A DNA stretch of 64,000 nucleotides from Marinibacterium anthonyi (lineage in GTDB: Bacteria; Pseudomonadota; Alphaproteobacteria; Rhodobacterales; Rhodobacteraceae). The notes under the pieces were generated by a model. It saw only the letters and a program-made list of their open reading frames with translations, did no database searches and was not told the origin of the DNA. The stretch lies in the NCBI GenBank assembly GCA_003217735.2, contig CP031585.1, forward strand, positions 5,473,501 through 5,537,500, in the 5' to 3' direction. Below, piece by piece: positions 15,875-24,876 of the stretch; the first letter of the stretch is position 1; each line of letters begins with the position of its first letter. The translations under genes were made by a program, and so were the position numbers.

Positions 15875-16816
15875 TTACTTGGTCCGGTCGCCGGACGCAA
15901 GGGGGGTGGCGCCGGTTGCAATGCCGGGACCTGTCAGCGCGGCGCTGTCGCCCGGGGGCGGTTCGGGGAGGCGGTATTCGACGATCTCGGTCCGCTGGAA
16001 CCAGTTCTGGTTGTCGTCCGACACCATCGACGCGACGATCCGATCCTGCGGGTCGCGCCACACAGAGATGCCTTCGAGGTTGTCGTGCGCGCCGTTCTGG
16101 GTTTCCAGCAGCACCTCCATCGTGCCGCCAGACAGGGGTACGCGGACCAGTTCGGTGCGAAAGCCGATGCCGGTGAAGGCGCGCAGCAGCAGGTAGAGGT
16201 GGTCGTCGAAGATGTCGGCGCCGGAGGGTCGGAAGGACCCCTGGTCGGGCAGGTGCATCGCCACGGTCCAGGCGTCGTCGGCAAAGCGGTAGACCGGCAC
16301 GGTGCCGTCGCGGTCGGTCACCTTTTCGGGGATCGCGTACAGCCGGCCCTGGTCGTCCGAGGCCAGCGCTTCGAGCCCGCCGTTGGGGGGCAAGTTCTTG
16401 AATTCGCGGGGGACGGGCAGGGGATCGGCGGGGGCGCCGACGCCGGCGTAGCAATCGACGCGGTTCTTCATTTCGAACGACACGCACAGCCTTTTGTCGG
16501 GCATCCGGGCCAGGCCTTCGGCGTCGAAACGCCGGGCGTTCAGCGGCGCGCCTTTGGCGTCGGCGATGGGCGTGCCGCGCCAGTCGTGGGCCCGGACCAG
16601 GACGCCGTCCTTGCGGGTCAGCGCGACCTCGGCCCAGGTGCCCCGGTCGCTGATCATCACGGCAGAGCTGCCGTCGGGGGCCATGTCGATCCCGGAGAAG
16701 CCGCCGAACCAGGGTGCATCATGGCGCAGCGTCAGGCTGCCGATCAGGGTGGCGGGCTGGTCGGCCCGGGTCGGGCCGGCCAGCATGAGCAGGGTCGCAA
16801 GCGTGCGCAGGATCAC
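15875..16816 (-). CDS. Esterase-like activity of phytase family protein
   Basis: A 313-residue exported beta-propeller-like protein (PF13449 type). A short signal (ILRTLATLLMLAGPTRA) precedes GSLTLRHDAPWFGGFSGIDM, followed by the family features FDAEGLARMP, GGLEALASDDQGRLYAIPE and NLEGISVWRDPQDRI. The family has weak esterase or phytase-like activity and its physiological substrate is unknown. Translation begins at GTG 16816, seven bases after the mepA stop, so it is probably the last gene of an MFS-mepA-phytase-like transcript. Confidence 0.8.
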   Translation of the reverse strand: MILRTLATLLMLAGPTRADQPATLIGSLTLRHDAPWFGGFSGIDMAPDGSSAVMISDRGTWAEVALTRKDGVLVRAHDWRGTPIADAKGAPLNARRFDAEGLARMPDKRLCVSFEMKNRVDCYAGVGAPADPLPVPREFKNLPPNGGLEALASDDQGRLYAIPEKVTDRDGTVPVYRFADDAWTVAMHLPDQGSFRPSGADIFDDHLYLLLRAFTGIGFRTELVRVPLSGGTMEVLLETQNGAHDNLEGISVWRDPQDRIVASMVSDDNQNWFQRTEIVEYRLPEPPPGDSAALTGPGIATGATPLASGDRTK

Positions 16817-16823
16817 GACGCGG

Positions 16824-17690
16824 TCACTTGGGGTTCAGCACGATGGAGCAGGCCTGGGGCAGGTCGGCCAGGTAATATTCGCGCCGCGGCGTGGGCTTGG
16901 GCGCGTTCGGGTCCCGCGGCTTGGGCGGTTGCGGATTGATGATGTTGTTCACCCATTCCTGCGCCTCGGCACAGCCGTCGCCCGACGGCGGCGGATCCTG
17001 GTCGACGCAGCCGTCGGCGCCGCGGGGACAGTTCAGGCGGACGTGGAAATGGTAGTTGTGCGCGGGCCAGGACCGGATCTTGCGCAGCCATTTGCGGTTG
17101 CCCCGTTCCTGCTTGCACATCTGCACCTTGATCCCCGGCGACACGAAGATGCGCGCCACGCGCTTGTCCTTCGCGGCCTCGCGCAGGATCTCGAAATGTG
17201 CCTGGGTCCAGTTGTCGTTCACGTAGGCTTCGTTTTTCGTGGTCACGACGACGGACGAGATGCTTTCGCGCTGCTGCCGCGTCAGGTCCACCGTCTTGGC
17301 CGGCAGCATCCAGATGTCGGCATCCAGCCCGATCTGGTGGCTGCGGTGCCCCGACAGCATCGGGCCGCCGCGCGGCTGGGACATGTCGCCGATGTACAAC
17401 CCGGCCCAGCCCGGCTGTGTCGCGGCAAAGCGCGACAGGTCTTCGACAAAGTCCACCGTTTCCTGGTAGCCCCAGTTGCGGTTGCGCGACAGGCGCATCG
17501 CCTGCCAGGTCGGCCCGGTTTCCGGCAGCTGCCGGCCCCCGGCCAGACAGCCCCGCGAATAGGATCCAAAGGGTTCGGACAGGTGTGGCGAGGGCGAATG
17601 TTCGGCGCCGAACAGCTGTTTGGCAAGCGGTTGGGCCTGCAGGGGCAGGGTGGTTAACAGGAACAGGGCGATCGTGACCAGGTGGCGCAT
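16824..17690 (-). CDS. mepA: Penicillin-insensitive murein endopeptidase
   Basis: A 288-residue periplasmic LAS metallopeptidase that cuts D-alanyl-meso-diaminopimelyl cross-links in peptidoglycan. The signal peptide is MRHLVTIALFLLTTLPLQAQ. Zinc ligands are expected from HRSHQIGLDADIW (His118, Asp125) and HNYHFHVRL (His in 211-216). Conserved family cysteines occur in RGCLAGG and near the C-terminus. Length agrees with E. coli MepA (274). The start at 17690 is 12 bases downstream of the MFS gene stop, so both are likely in one operon. Confidence 0.92.
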   Translation of the reverse strand: MRHLVTIALFLLTTLPLQAQPLAKQLFGAEHSPSPHLSEPFGSYSRGCLAGGRQLPETGPTWQAMRLSRNRNWGYQETVDFVEDLSRFAATQPGWAGLYIGDMSQPRGGPMLSGHRSHQIGLDADIWMLPAKTVDLTRQQRESISSVVVTTKNEAYVNDNWTQAHFEILREAAKDKRVARIFVSPGIKVQMCKQERGNRKWLRKIRSWPAHNYHFHVRLNCPRGADGCVDQDPPPSGDGCAEAQEWVNNIINPQPPKPRDPNAPKPTPRREYYLADLPQACSIVLNPK

Positions 17691-17701
17691 TCGGCGGCCT
17701 T

Positions 17702-19042
17702 TCAGCTGCGGGTGTCTCCGTTGGGCTTGACCCATGCCAGCAGGATAAGGCCCGCGAGGAAAAGAGCAATGAGCGGGCTGACGCCAATCTGCTGGGATTG
17801 GCTGTACCAGGTCACGATTCCGATACACAGCGGCGCAAGGAAGCTGGTCGACTTGCCGGCCAGCGCGTACAGGCCGAAGGCTTCGGTCATCCGGTCGGGA
17901 TCGCCCTGGCGCACCATCATGGTGCGGCTGGCCGACTGGATCACGCCGCCCGCGGCGCCGATCGCCGCGCCCATGACGTACATGGCGATATTGGGCCAGG
18001 CGGATCCCTCGGGGACGGTGAACCCATAGACGCTGGTCGGGCTGACAAAGACGATGCCGACGGCGACCAGGGTCAGGACCAGGATGCAGGCGGTGATCAC
18101 GGGCTTGGGGCCGAACCGGTCGTCCAGGTGGCCGCCGGCCCAGGCAAAGATCGCGCCGAAGATGATGGCGGTGATGCCGAAGACGCCGGTGTCGACAACC
18201 GACCAGCCCAGCACGCCCGAGGCATAGATGCCGCCAAAGGCGTACATCCCGTTCAGCCCGTCGCGATACAGCATCGACGCGCCGAGAAAGGCGAAGAACG
18301 ACGGGGTCCGGGGCAGGTTCCGCACGGTGCGGCCCACGTCGGCCAGCGCGGCGCGCAGCGCGCCTTTCGACGCGCGCACCGGCGCCGGGTCGCGGACCCA
18401 CAGGAAGAAGGGCACCATGAAGACGATGTACCAGATCGCGGTCAGCGGGCCGACGAACCGGGTGCCTTCGCGCAGGGCCGGATCAAGCCCGAAGGCCGGC
18501 GGCAAGCCGATCAGCGTGCGCCCGGTGCCCGCGCCTTCGGCGAAGAAGACCAGCATGATGACAAGCGCCAGCAGGCCGCCGACATAGCCGAAGGCCCAGC
18601 CGTTGCCGGAAATGCGACCGATCTGCTGGCGTGTGCCCAGGTCGGGCAGCATGGAATTGGTGAAGATCGTGGCGAATTCCATACCGATCATGCCGATGGC
18701 GAACAGGCTGAGCGTCAGGACCAGGTTGAAATGTCCCGGCGCCGCCCACCAAAGCCCGGCAGACCCGATCACGTAAAGCAGCGAAAAGACCCGGACCCAG
18801 CGCAGCCGGTCGCCCGAAATGTCCGCCAGCGCGCCCAGGATCGGCGCCAGGAGCGCGATGATGATGCCCGCGGCGCCCACGCCGAAGCCCCAGGCCGATT
18901 GCGCGGCCGACCCGTCGCCCATCAGTTCCCGCACGTAGGGGGCGAAGATGAAGGTGACGAGGAGTGTGTTGTAGGGCTGGCTGGCCCAGTCGAAGAAGTA
19001 CCAGCCCCAGATGCGGCGGCGCCCGGCTTGGATATCGGTCAT
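17702..19042 (-). CDS. MFS transporter, UMF1 (YxiO/VPS22-like) family
   Basis: A 446-residue permease with about 12 membrane helices. It opens with the UMF1 signature RIWGWYFFDWASQPYNTLLV, then GLLALVIMLVFF and SGNGWAFGYVGG, as in the Atg22-like major facilitator group. The family includes amino acid exporters of vacuoles and uncharacterised bacterial permeases; the substrate is not known. I used ATG 19042 (MTDIQAGRRRIW) because the conserved N-terminus starts there. mepA follows 11 bases later. Confidence 0.88.
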   Translation of the reverse strand: MTDIQAGRRRIWGWYFFDWASQPYNTLLVTFIFAPYVRELMGDGSAAQSAWGFGVGAAGIIIALLAPILGALADISGDRLRWVRVFSLLYVIGSAGLWWAAPGHFNLVLTLSLFAIGMIGMEFATIFTNSMLPDLGTRQQIGRISGNGWAFGYVGGLLALVIMLVFFAEGAGTGRTLIGLPPAFGLDPALREGTRFVGPLTAIWYIVFMVPFFLWVRDPAPVRASKGALRAALADVGRTVRNLPRTPSFFAFLGASMLYRDGLNGMYAFGGIYASGVLGWSVVDTGVFGITAIIFGAIFAWAGGHLDDRFGPKPVITACILVLTLVAVGIVFVSPTSVYGFTVPEGSAWPNIAMYVMGAAIGAAGGVIQSASRTMMVRQGDPDRMTEAFGLYALAGKSTSFLAPLCIGIVTWYSQSQQIGVSPLIALFLAGLILLAWVKPNGDTRS

Positions 19043-19199
19043 TGCCTGATCTCTTTTTCCCGGCATCGATATGGCAGGGAATTCCTGACTTGCGCAAGCT
19101 GAAGTTCCTGTTCCGGTCAGGCGGGACTTGCCCTGACCGGCTGGTCTGATTAGGTGCATCTGACTGTATTCTCGGGAAATGATAGAGGAGAGCCGGCCA

Positions 19200-19487
19200 A
19201 TGATGGCGATCTACGGACCGCTGCAGCTGATCCTGAGTGTCGTGTATTTCATCATGATCGTGCACGTCATCATGAGCTGGCTGATCAATTTCCAGGTGCT
19301 CAACCTGCGTCAGCCCCTTGTCTACCAGATCTGGTCGGGGCTGAATCAGCTGCTTGAGCCGATCTATCGGCCGATCCGGAACATCCTGCCCAGTACCGGC
19401 ACGCTGGACCTGGCGCCGCTGGTGGCGCTGCTCATCGTGATTTCGCTTCGGGCTTACGTGCTGCCGACGATCTTCGGGTTCTACTGA
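19200..19487 (+). CDS. YggT family membrane protein
   Basis: A 95-residue protein with two hydrophobic segments joined by a loop holding LVYQIWSGLNQLLEPIYRPI, the typical YggT motif of small inner-membrane proteins tied to osmotic tolerance and cell division in various bacteria. GAGGAG lies eight bases before ATG 19200; the in-frame ATG 19179 lies upstream of this ribosome site and is therefore less likely. Divergent from the MFS gene. Confidence 0.88.
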   Translation: MMAIYGPLQLILSVVYFIMIVHVIMSWLINFQVLNLRQPLVYQIWSGLNQLLEPIYRPIRNILPSTGTLDLAPLVALLIVISLRAYVLPTIFGFY

Positions 19488-19505
19488 CGCCGGGGAACGG
19501 GGGGC

Positions 19506-19579
19506 AGAAAATTCGTCGAATTTTCTGGATCACCGCGAAACGTCACGTCCGGGTGCACAGAAAATGCACTGCATTTTCT
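19506..19579. repeat. Two related 21-bp palindromes
   Basis: AGAAAATTCG-T-CGAATTTTCT (19506-19526) and AGAAAATGCA-C-TGCATTTTCT (19559-19579) are perfect inverted repeats sharing the outer AGAAAAT/ATTTTCT but differing in the inner bases. Their centres are 53 bp apart. They lie after yggT and before recQ and could serve as terminators or protein sites. A cousin lies at 49362-49386. Confidence 0.75.
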
Positions 19580-19662
19580 TCCCCCGGCCGGTCGGCGCTT
19601 GTTCACCGAATCTTCATCTGCGATGCTTCCACTCCAGAGCAGATAACATCCACGAGGCAGAC

Positions 19663-21708
19663 ATGACCGGCGCCCTTCCGCTGTTGCGCGACGTTTTCGG
19701 ATTCGATGCGTTCCGCCCGGGCCAGGAAGAGATCGTGATGGCCGTCGCTGGCGGCGAAAACGTCATGGCCATCATGCCCACGGGCGGCGGCAAATCGCTG
19801 TGCTACCAGCTGCCCGCGCTTCTGCGCGACGGCGTCACACTGGTCGTCTCGCCGCTGATCGCGCTGATGCGCGACCAGGTCCGCGCCCTGCAGGAAGCCG
19901 GCATCGCGGCCGGCGCCCTGACCTCTGGCAATACCGAGGAAGAAACCGCCGCCGTCCACGACGCCCTGCAGGACGGCCGGCTGAAACTGCTTTACATGGC
20001 GCCCGAACGCCTGGCTTCGTCGGGCACGATCGCCTCGCTGAAACGTGCCGGCGTGTCGATGATCGCCGTGGACGAGGCCCATTGCGTCAGCCAGTGGGGC
20101 CACGATTTCCGCCCCGATTACCTGCGCATCGGTGCGCTGCGCCAGGCGCTCGACGTGCCGCTGTCGGCCTTCACCGCGACCGCCGACGATGAAACCCGCG
20201 CCGAGATCGTCGAAAAGCTGTTCACCGGCGCCGCGGCCCCCCGCCAGTTCCTGCGCGGCTTCGACCGGCCCAACATCCACCTGGCCTTCGGGGTCAAGGA
20301 CCGGCCGCGCCAGCAGATCCTGGAGTTCGCCGAAGCGCGCCGGGGGCAGTGCGGCATCGTCTACTGCGCCACCCGCGCCAAGACCGAAGACCTGGCCCGC
20401 GCGCTGGATGCCCAGGGCCACCTGGCGGTGTCCTATCACGGCGGCATGGACCCGGCCGACCGCCGCACCGTGGAAGAACGCTTTGCCCGCGAGGACGGTT
20501 TGATCGTCGTCGCCACGGTGGCCTTCGGCATGGGCGTCGACAAGCCCGACATCCGCTGGGTCGCCCATGCGGACCTGCCGAAATCCATCGAAAGCTATTA
20601 CCAGGAGATCGGGCGCGCCGGTCGCGACGGCGGCCCCGCCGAAACGCTCACGCTGTTCGGCCCCGAGGACATCCGCCTGCGCCGCGCCCAGATCGACGAG
20701 GGCCAGGCCCCGCCGGAACGCCGCGCCGCCGATCATGCCCGGATGAACGCGTTGCTGGGCCTGGCCGAGGCGATGGAATGCCGGCGCAAGACGCTGCTGG
20801 GCTATTTCGGCGAGACCGAAGTCACCTGTGGGCAATGCGACCTGTGCGATCAGCCGCCCGAGACGTTCGACGCCACCACCCCGGTGCGCATGGCGCTGTC
20901 GGCGATCCTGCGCACGGGCGAATATTTCGGCACCGGCCACCTGATCGACATCCTGCTGGGCAACGCGACCGACAAGGTGACCGCCCGGCGCCACGACCAG
21001 CTGCCGACCTTTGGCGTCGGCAAGGAGTACGACAAGCGGCAATGGCAGGCGATCTTCCGGCAAATGATGGGTCGCGATCTTGTTCGTCCTGATCCCGAGC
21101 GCCACGGGGCCCTGCGGATGACGGACCCCGCGCGACCCATCCTACGCGGCGAGGAACAGATCACCCTGCGCGCCGACACCGTGAAAAAGGCCGTGTCGAC
21201 GCCTGCCGTCCGGGCGATGGTCTCGGACGAGGACGCGCCGTTGTTCTCGGCGCTCAAGGCCAAGCGGCGCGCGCTGGCCGAGGCGGCGCAGGTGCCCGCC
21301 TACATCATCTTTACCGACCGCACCCTGACCGAGATGGCAGAGGCGCGGCCCGACACGCTGGACCAGATGGCCCGGATCGGCGGCGTCGGCGCCAAGAAGC
21401 TGGAACGCTACGGCGCCGATTTCCTGGAAGTCATCCGCGGCGCCAGCATCGATCCGATGCATCCGGCGCGGCGCAAGCTGGCCGGGCGCGGGTCGGGCGA
21501 GGTGTTCGACCGCCTGCAGGAGGTCCAGACCGACCTGGTGCGCGGCCCCGACGGGACCGACAAGCCGCTAAGCTGTTCGGCGGGCGAACTGGCCAAGGTG
21601 GCGGCGCTGCGCGGGGACGATCCGGTGATGCTGGAACGCCTGCTGGGCGAGCGCAAGGCAGAGCGGTTCGCCGCCGCCTTCCTCGACGTGCTGCGGGACG
21701 CCGGGTAA
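19663..21708 (+). CDS. recQ: ATP-dependent DNA helicase RecQ
   Basis: A 681-residue superfamily 2 helicase that unwinds DNA 3' to 5' in recombination and fork repair. Walker A is MPTGGGKSLCYQLP, the DEAH box is AVDEAHCVSQWGHDFRPDY, and motifs IV-VI (SYHGGMDP, ATVAFGMGVDKPDIRWVAH, QEIGRAGRDG) are complete. The RQC zinc cysteines are in METCRRK-like context and CGQCDLCDQ, a winged helix follows, and there is one clear HRDC domain plus a second, weaker HRDC-like tail. ATG 19663 begins the conserved part. A sequence GTTC-N7-CTTC lies 48 bases upstream, one base off a LexA site, but this may be chance. Confidence 0.95.
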   Translation: MTGALPLLRDVFGFDAFRPGQEEIVMAVAGGENVMAIMPTGGGKSLCYQLPALLRDGVTLVVSPLIALMRDQVRALQEAGIAAGALTSGNTEEETAAVHDALQDGRLKLLYMAPERLASSGTIASLKRAGVSMIAVDEAHCVSQWGHDFRPDYLRIGALRQALDVPLSAFTATADDETRAEIVEKLFTGAAAPRQFLRGFDRPNIHLAFGVKDRPRQQILEFAEARRGQCGIVYCATRAKTEDLARALDAQGHLAVSYHGGMDPADRRTVEERFAREDGLIVVATVAFGMGVDKPDIRWVAHADLPKSIESYYQEIGRAGRDGGPAETLTLFGPEDIRLRRAQIDEGQAPPERRAADHARMNALLGLAEAMECRRKTLLGYFGETEVTCGQCDLCDQPPETFDATTPVRMALSAILRTGEYFGTGHLIDILLGNATDKVTARRHDQLPTFGVGKEYDKRQWQAIFRQMMGRDLVRPDPERHGALRMTDPARPILRGEEQITLRADTVKKAVSTPAVRAMVSDEDAPLFSALKAKRRALAEAAQVPAYIIFTDRTLTEMAEARPDTLDQMARIGGVGAKKLERYGADFLEVIRGASIDPMHPARRKLAGRGSGEVFDRLQEVQTDLVRGPDGTDKPLSCSAGELAKVAALRGDDPVMLERLLGERKAERFAAAFLDVLRDAG

Positions 21709-21776
21709 ACGCCGGATGGCCTGCCCTTTCCGCGCGGATGCGCTATGCTGCGCGGCAATCAGAATGGAGTGACGGA

Positions 21777-22562
21777 ATGCTGGTGGTGGTTTCTCCGGCC
21801 AAGCGGCTGGACTGGGCGGAACGCGCGGTGGAGATGACCGCGCCGGAATTCGAAGCGGATGCGCAGCGGCTGGCGAAGACCATGCGCAACCTTTCGCTCA
21901 AGGATCTCAAGGGGTTGATGTCGCTGTCCGACGATCTGGCCAAGCTGAACCGCGATCGGTTCAAGGCCTTTTCCGACACGCCCGCGCCCGAGGATCTGCG
22001 CCCCGCCGCGCTGTGTTTCGCCGGCGACACCTACCAGGGGCTGGATGCGTCGTCGTTGGAGGCCGAGGAAATGGCCTGGGCGCAGGATCACCTGCGGATC
22101 CTGTCGGGGCTTTACGGCGTTCTGCGCCCGCTGGACGCGATCCAGGCCTACCGGCTGGAAATGGGCAGCCGGCTGAAGACGCGCCGGGGCAAGTCGCTGT
22201 ACGATTATTGGCGCGACGGGCCGGCAAAGGCGCTGAAGGCGCAGGCCGGGGCGATGGGCACCGATACGCTGGTCAATTGCGCCAGCCAGGAATATTTCGG
22301 GGCGGTCGACCTCAAGGCGCTGGGACTGACGGTGATCACGCCGACCTTCCTGGAAGACAAGGACGGCGAGCAGAAGATCGTGTCGTTCTTTGCCAAAAGG
22401 GCCCGGGGCAGCATGGCGCGTTTCGTGATCCAGAACCGGTTGACCGATGCCGCCGGCCTGGCCGATTTCGACTATGGCGGCTATCGCTTTGACGCCGACC
22501 GGTCGAGCCCGGAAAAGCCGGTGTTCGTCAGGCCTTACGAAGCCGCGGGCCTTGCCGCCTGA
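21777..22562 (+). CDS. yaaA: Peroxide stress protein YaaA
   Basis: A 261-residue DUF328/UPF0246 protein that lowers free iron and limits Fenton damage to DNA during peroxide stress in E. coli. It opens MLVVVSPAKRLDW and shows the family segments FAGDTYQGLDASS, LSGLYGVLRPLDAIQAYRLEMG and NCASQEYF. ATG 21777 follows GGAGTGACGGA. It comes 68 bases after recQ in the same direction. Its TGA is immediately followed by the reverse-strand stop of the histidine kinase, in a shared palindrome. Confidence 0.93.
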   Translation: MLVVVSPAKRLDWAERAVEMTAPEFEADAQRLAKTMRNLSLKDLKGLMSLSDDLAKLNRDRFKAFSDTPAPEDLRPAALCFAGDTYQGLDASSLEAEEMAWAQDHLRILSGLYGVLRPLDAIQAYRLEMGSRLKTRRGKSLYDYWRDGPAKALKAQAGAMGTDTLVNCASQEYFGAVDLKALGLTVITPTFLEDKDGEQKIVSFFAKRARGSMARFVIQNRLTDAAGLADFDYGGYRFDADRSSPEKPVFVRPYEAAGLAA

Positions 22563-22570
22563 TCAGGCGG
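22555..22570. other. 16-bp palindrome containing both convergent stop codons
   Basis: CCGCCTGATCAGGCGG is a perfect palindrome. Its TGA ends yaaA and its TCA, read on the other strand, ends the histidine kinase, with no base between. It may act as a minimal bidirectional terminator hairpin. Confidence 0.6.
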
Positions 22571-24716
22571 GGATGGCCAGCGCGGGGCGCGTGCCCTCGG
22601 GGCGGCAGGCGGCGATGCGATCGTGGATCGCCGCCTTGCGCAGCGGCTTGGTCAGGTAATCGTCCAGTCCCGCCTTCAGGATCTCCTCCCTGTCGCCATC
22701 CATCGCGTGCGCCGTCATCGCGATGATCGGCACATGGGCGCCGGTTGCAGCCTCGGCCGCGCGGATGTGCATCGTGGCCTCCTTCCCGTCCATGCCGGGC
22801 ATGGAAATATCCATGAAGATGAGGTCGGGTTGAAAGCTGGCATGGGCCGCCACCGCCTCTTCTCCGTTGGCGGCGAACAGCAATTCCACGTCCAGATCCT
22901 TGATCATCTTGCGAAACACCAGCTGGTTGGTCCTGTTGTCTTCGGCCGCGAGGATGCGCAGGGGGCGATCGGCGACCGGTTCGGCCCCCGGCGGCACAGG
23001 CAGGCCCGCCAGCGCGGCGAACAATTCGCTGCGCGACAGGGGTTTCTGCAGAACCGCCGTGACCAGCGCGCGCGCCGGATCGTTTTCCGCGTAATCGGGC
23101 GTGGCGCTCAGCATCAGGATCGGCGCGACGACCCCCTTGTCGCGCAGCGCCTCGGCCAGTTCGAACCCGTCCATCTCGGTCATGACGTGTTCGCACAGGA
23201 TCAGCTGGGCGGTGTCATCCACGACCTCCAGCGCCTCGAGCGTCGAGCGGCACCAGGTAACTTCGATCCCCAACTGCGCCAGCTGCTTTTCCAGGATCGA
23301 GGCGTTGACCCTGTGGTGGTCGATCACCACGGCCCGGCGCAGACCGGCGGGCATGCGCGGCGGCTGGGGCTGCGCGCCCTCGGCCACCGGGATCGGCAGC
23401 TGAAAGCCGAAACAGGCACCGCGGCCTTCCTCGCTTTCGACCCAGATCCGGCCCTTCATCATCTCGACCAGGCGGCGGGTGATCGCCAGGCCCAGTCCGG
23501 TGCCTTCGAAATGGCGGTTCTGTTCGCCTTCCACCTGGCTGAATTCGCCAAAGATCAGGTCCTTCTTGTGGGGATCGATGCCGATGCCGGTGTCCTCGAT
23601 CGTGACATGAACCGACGCCTCGCCGCCGCGGGGATCGGCGACGCCGGTCACCCGGATCAGCACGTGACCTTCGGCCGTGAACTTGACCGCGTTGCCGATC
23701 AGGTTGGTCAGCACCTGCCGGATCCGCCCCGGGTCGCCGACAAAGCGGGTGGGCAGGAACATGTCGTAGTCGATCAGCAGCGGCAGGTTCTTGTCGCGGG
23801 CGGCCGGCTGCAGCAGCATCACCACCTCGTGGATGCAGCGTTCCAGGTCGAAGGGTTCGGGATGCAGCGTCAGCTTCTCGGCCTCGATCTTGGAATAATC
23901 CAGCACGTCGTTGATGATGACCAGCAACGCCTCGCCCGAATTGCGGATGGTCGAGACGTAAAGCTTCTGTTCCTCGGTCAGGTCGGAATCGGCCAGCAGT
24001 TCGGCCATGCCGACGACGCCGTTCATCGGCGTCCGGATCTCGTGGCTCATGTTCGCCAGAAAGGCGGACTTGGCGCGGTTGGCGGCCTCGGCCCGTTCGC
24101 GTTCGGCCTTCAGCTGTTCCTCGTACCTGACGGTTTCGGTGATGTTGATGGCCAGCGATACCACGTCGCCGCCATGGCCGCGCTGGTCGAACAGCCGGAT
24201 GTATTCGTCGTTCCACAGCCTGATGTTGATCGGCTCGGGCGTGGGCGAATGCCAGCGGTCGGACATCATCTGGCGCCAGTCGGCCGGGTCCAGGTCACCG
24301 GGGTCGATGATGCCTTCCTCGGTCAGGACCTGCAGGATGCGCATGTAAGACACGCCCGGCGCGATTTCGTCCATGCCGTCAAACAGCGACAGGTAGGCCG
24401 AATTCGCACCGATCATGATGTTGTCGGCATCGAAAAAGGCGAACCCGTCGCGGATCGACTGGATCGAATGCCATAATCGCCGTTCGGCCAGTTCCACCTT
24501 TTCATTGGCCAGCGACAGGTCGGTGCGGAATTTCTCGTTCTCGTCGCGCACCGTCGCGACTTCGGCTTCGGTGCGGCCGATTTTCTGGGTCAGGGCCAGC
24601 GCGTGGCGGCCCAGCTTGCGGTTGGCGGCGGACAATTCCGCCTGTTTCAGTTCCAGCAGCCGTTCGGCCGCCAGCCGCGCGCGCCGTTCCTCGGCGAGTT
24701 TGTTGGCAAGACTCAT
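22563..24716 (-). CDS. Hybrid sensor histidine kinase with two receiver domains
   Basis: A 717-residue cytoplasmic kinase. Order: coiled coil (about 1-85), PAS domain (about 85-200), HisKA with His225 in [12 protein letters not shown], HATPase (about 325-445; N box [11 protein letters not shown]1 DTGIGI, G2 GTGLGL), receiver 1 (about 460-570) and receiver 2 (about 587-705). Receiver 2 is complete (Glu592-Asp593, Asp636, Lys680-type KPL). Receiver 1 is degenerate: the acceptor aspartate is Glu509 ([13 protein letters not shown]) and one acidic-pair residue is His, while Lys558 is kept. No membrane helix. No cognate regulator or phosphotransfer protein lies nearby. Ligand unknown. Confidence 0.92.
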   Translation of the reverse strand: MSLANKLAEERRARLAAERLLELKQAELSAANRKLGRHALALTQKIGRTEAEVATVRDENEKFRTDLSLANEKVELAERRLWHSIQSIRDGFAFFDADNIMIGANSAYLSLFDGMDEIAPGVSYMRILQVLTEEGIIDPGDLDPADWRQMMSDRWHSPTPEPINIRLWNDEYIRLFDQRGHGGDVVSLAINITETVRYEEQLKAERERAEAANRAKSAFLANMSHEIRTPMNGVVGMAELLADSDLTEEQKLYVSTIRNSGEALLVIINDVLDYSKIEAEKLTLHPEPFDLERCIHEVVMLLQPAARDKNLPLLIDYDMFLPTRFVGDPGRIRQVLTNLIGNAVKFTAEGHVLIRVTGVADPRGGEASVHVTIEDTGIGIDPHKKDLIFGEFSQVEGEQNRHFEGTGLGLAITRRLVEMMKGRIWVESEEGRGACFGFQLPIPVAEGAQPQPPRMPAGLRRAVVIDHHRVNASILEKQLAQLGIEVTWCRSTLEALEVVDDTAQLILCEHVMTEMDGFELAEALRDKGVVAPILMLSATPDYAENDPARALVTAVLQKPLSRSELFAALAGLPVPPGAEPVADRPLRILAAEDNRTNQLVFRKMIKDLDVELLFAANGEEAVAAHASFQPDLIFMDISMPGMDGKEATMHIRAAEAATGAHVPIIAMTAHAMDGDREEILKAGLDDYLTKPLRKAAIHDRIAACRPEGTRPALAIPA

Positions 24717-24788
24717 GGCCCCGTTGATCCCCGACTGTCCGTGCCGGATATCCTCGGGGAAGCTGGTGAAGAATGACTTAAGGCCGAA

Positions 24789-24810
24789 GGGAATGGCGTG
24801 GGAATGGCGC
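24789..24810. repeat. 11-bp tandem duplication
   Basis: GGGAATGGCGT is followed directly by GGGAATGGCGC in the 160-bp gap between the histidine kinase and the alpha-2-macroglobulin gene. Confidence 0.55.
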
Positions 24811-24876
24811 GGAAATCGTTGCCGAACCGCCTGCCGCCATGCGACCTTGGGTCAGGGAACAGGAAGGAGACGGCCG

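Noticed and set aside
19601-19615. GTTC-ACCGAAT-CTTC upstream of recQ as a LexA box
   Set aside because: One mismatch to the consensus is expected by chance fairly often in a gap of this size, and no promoter is clearly overlapped.
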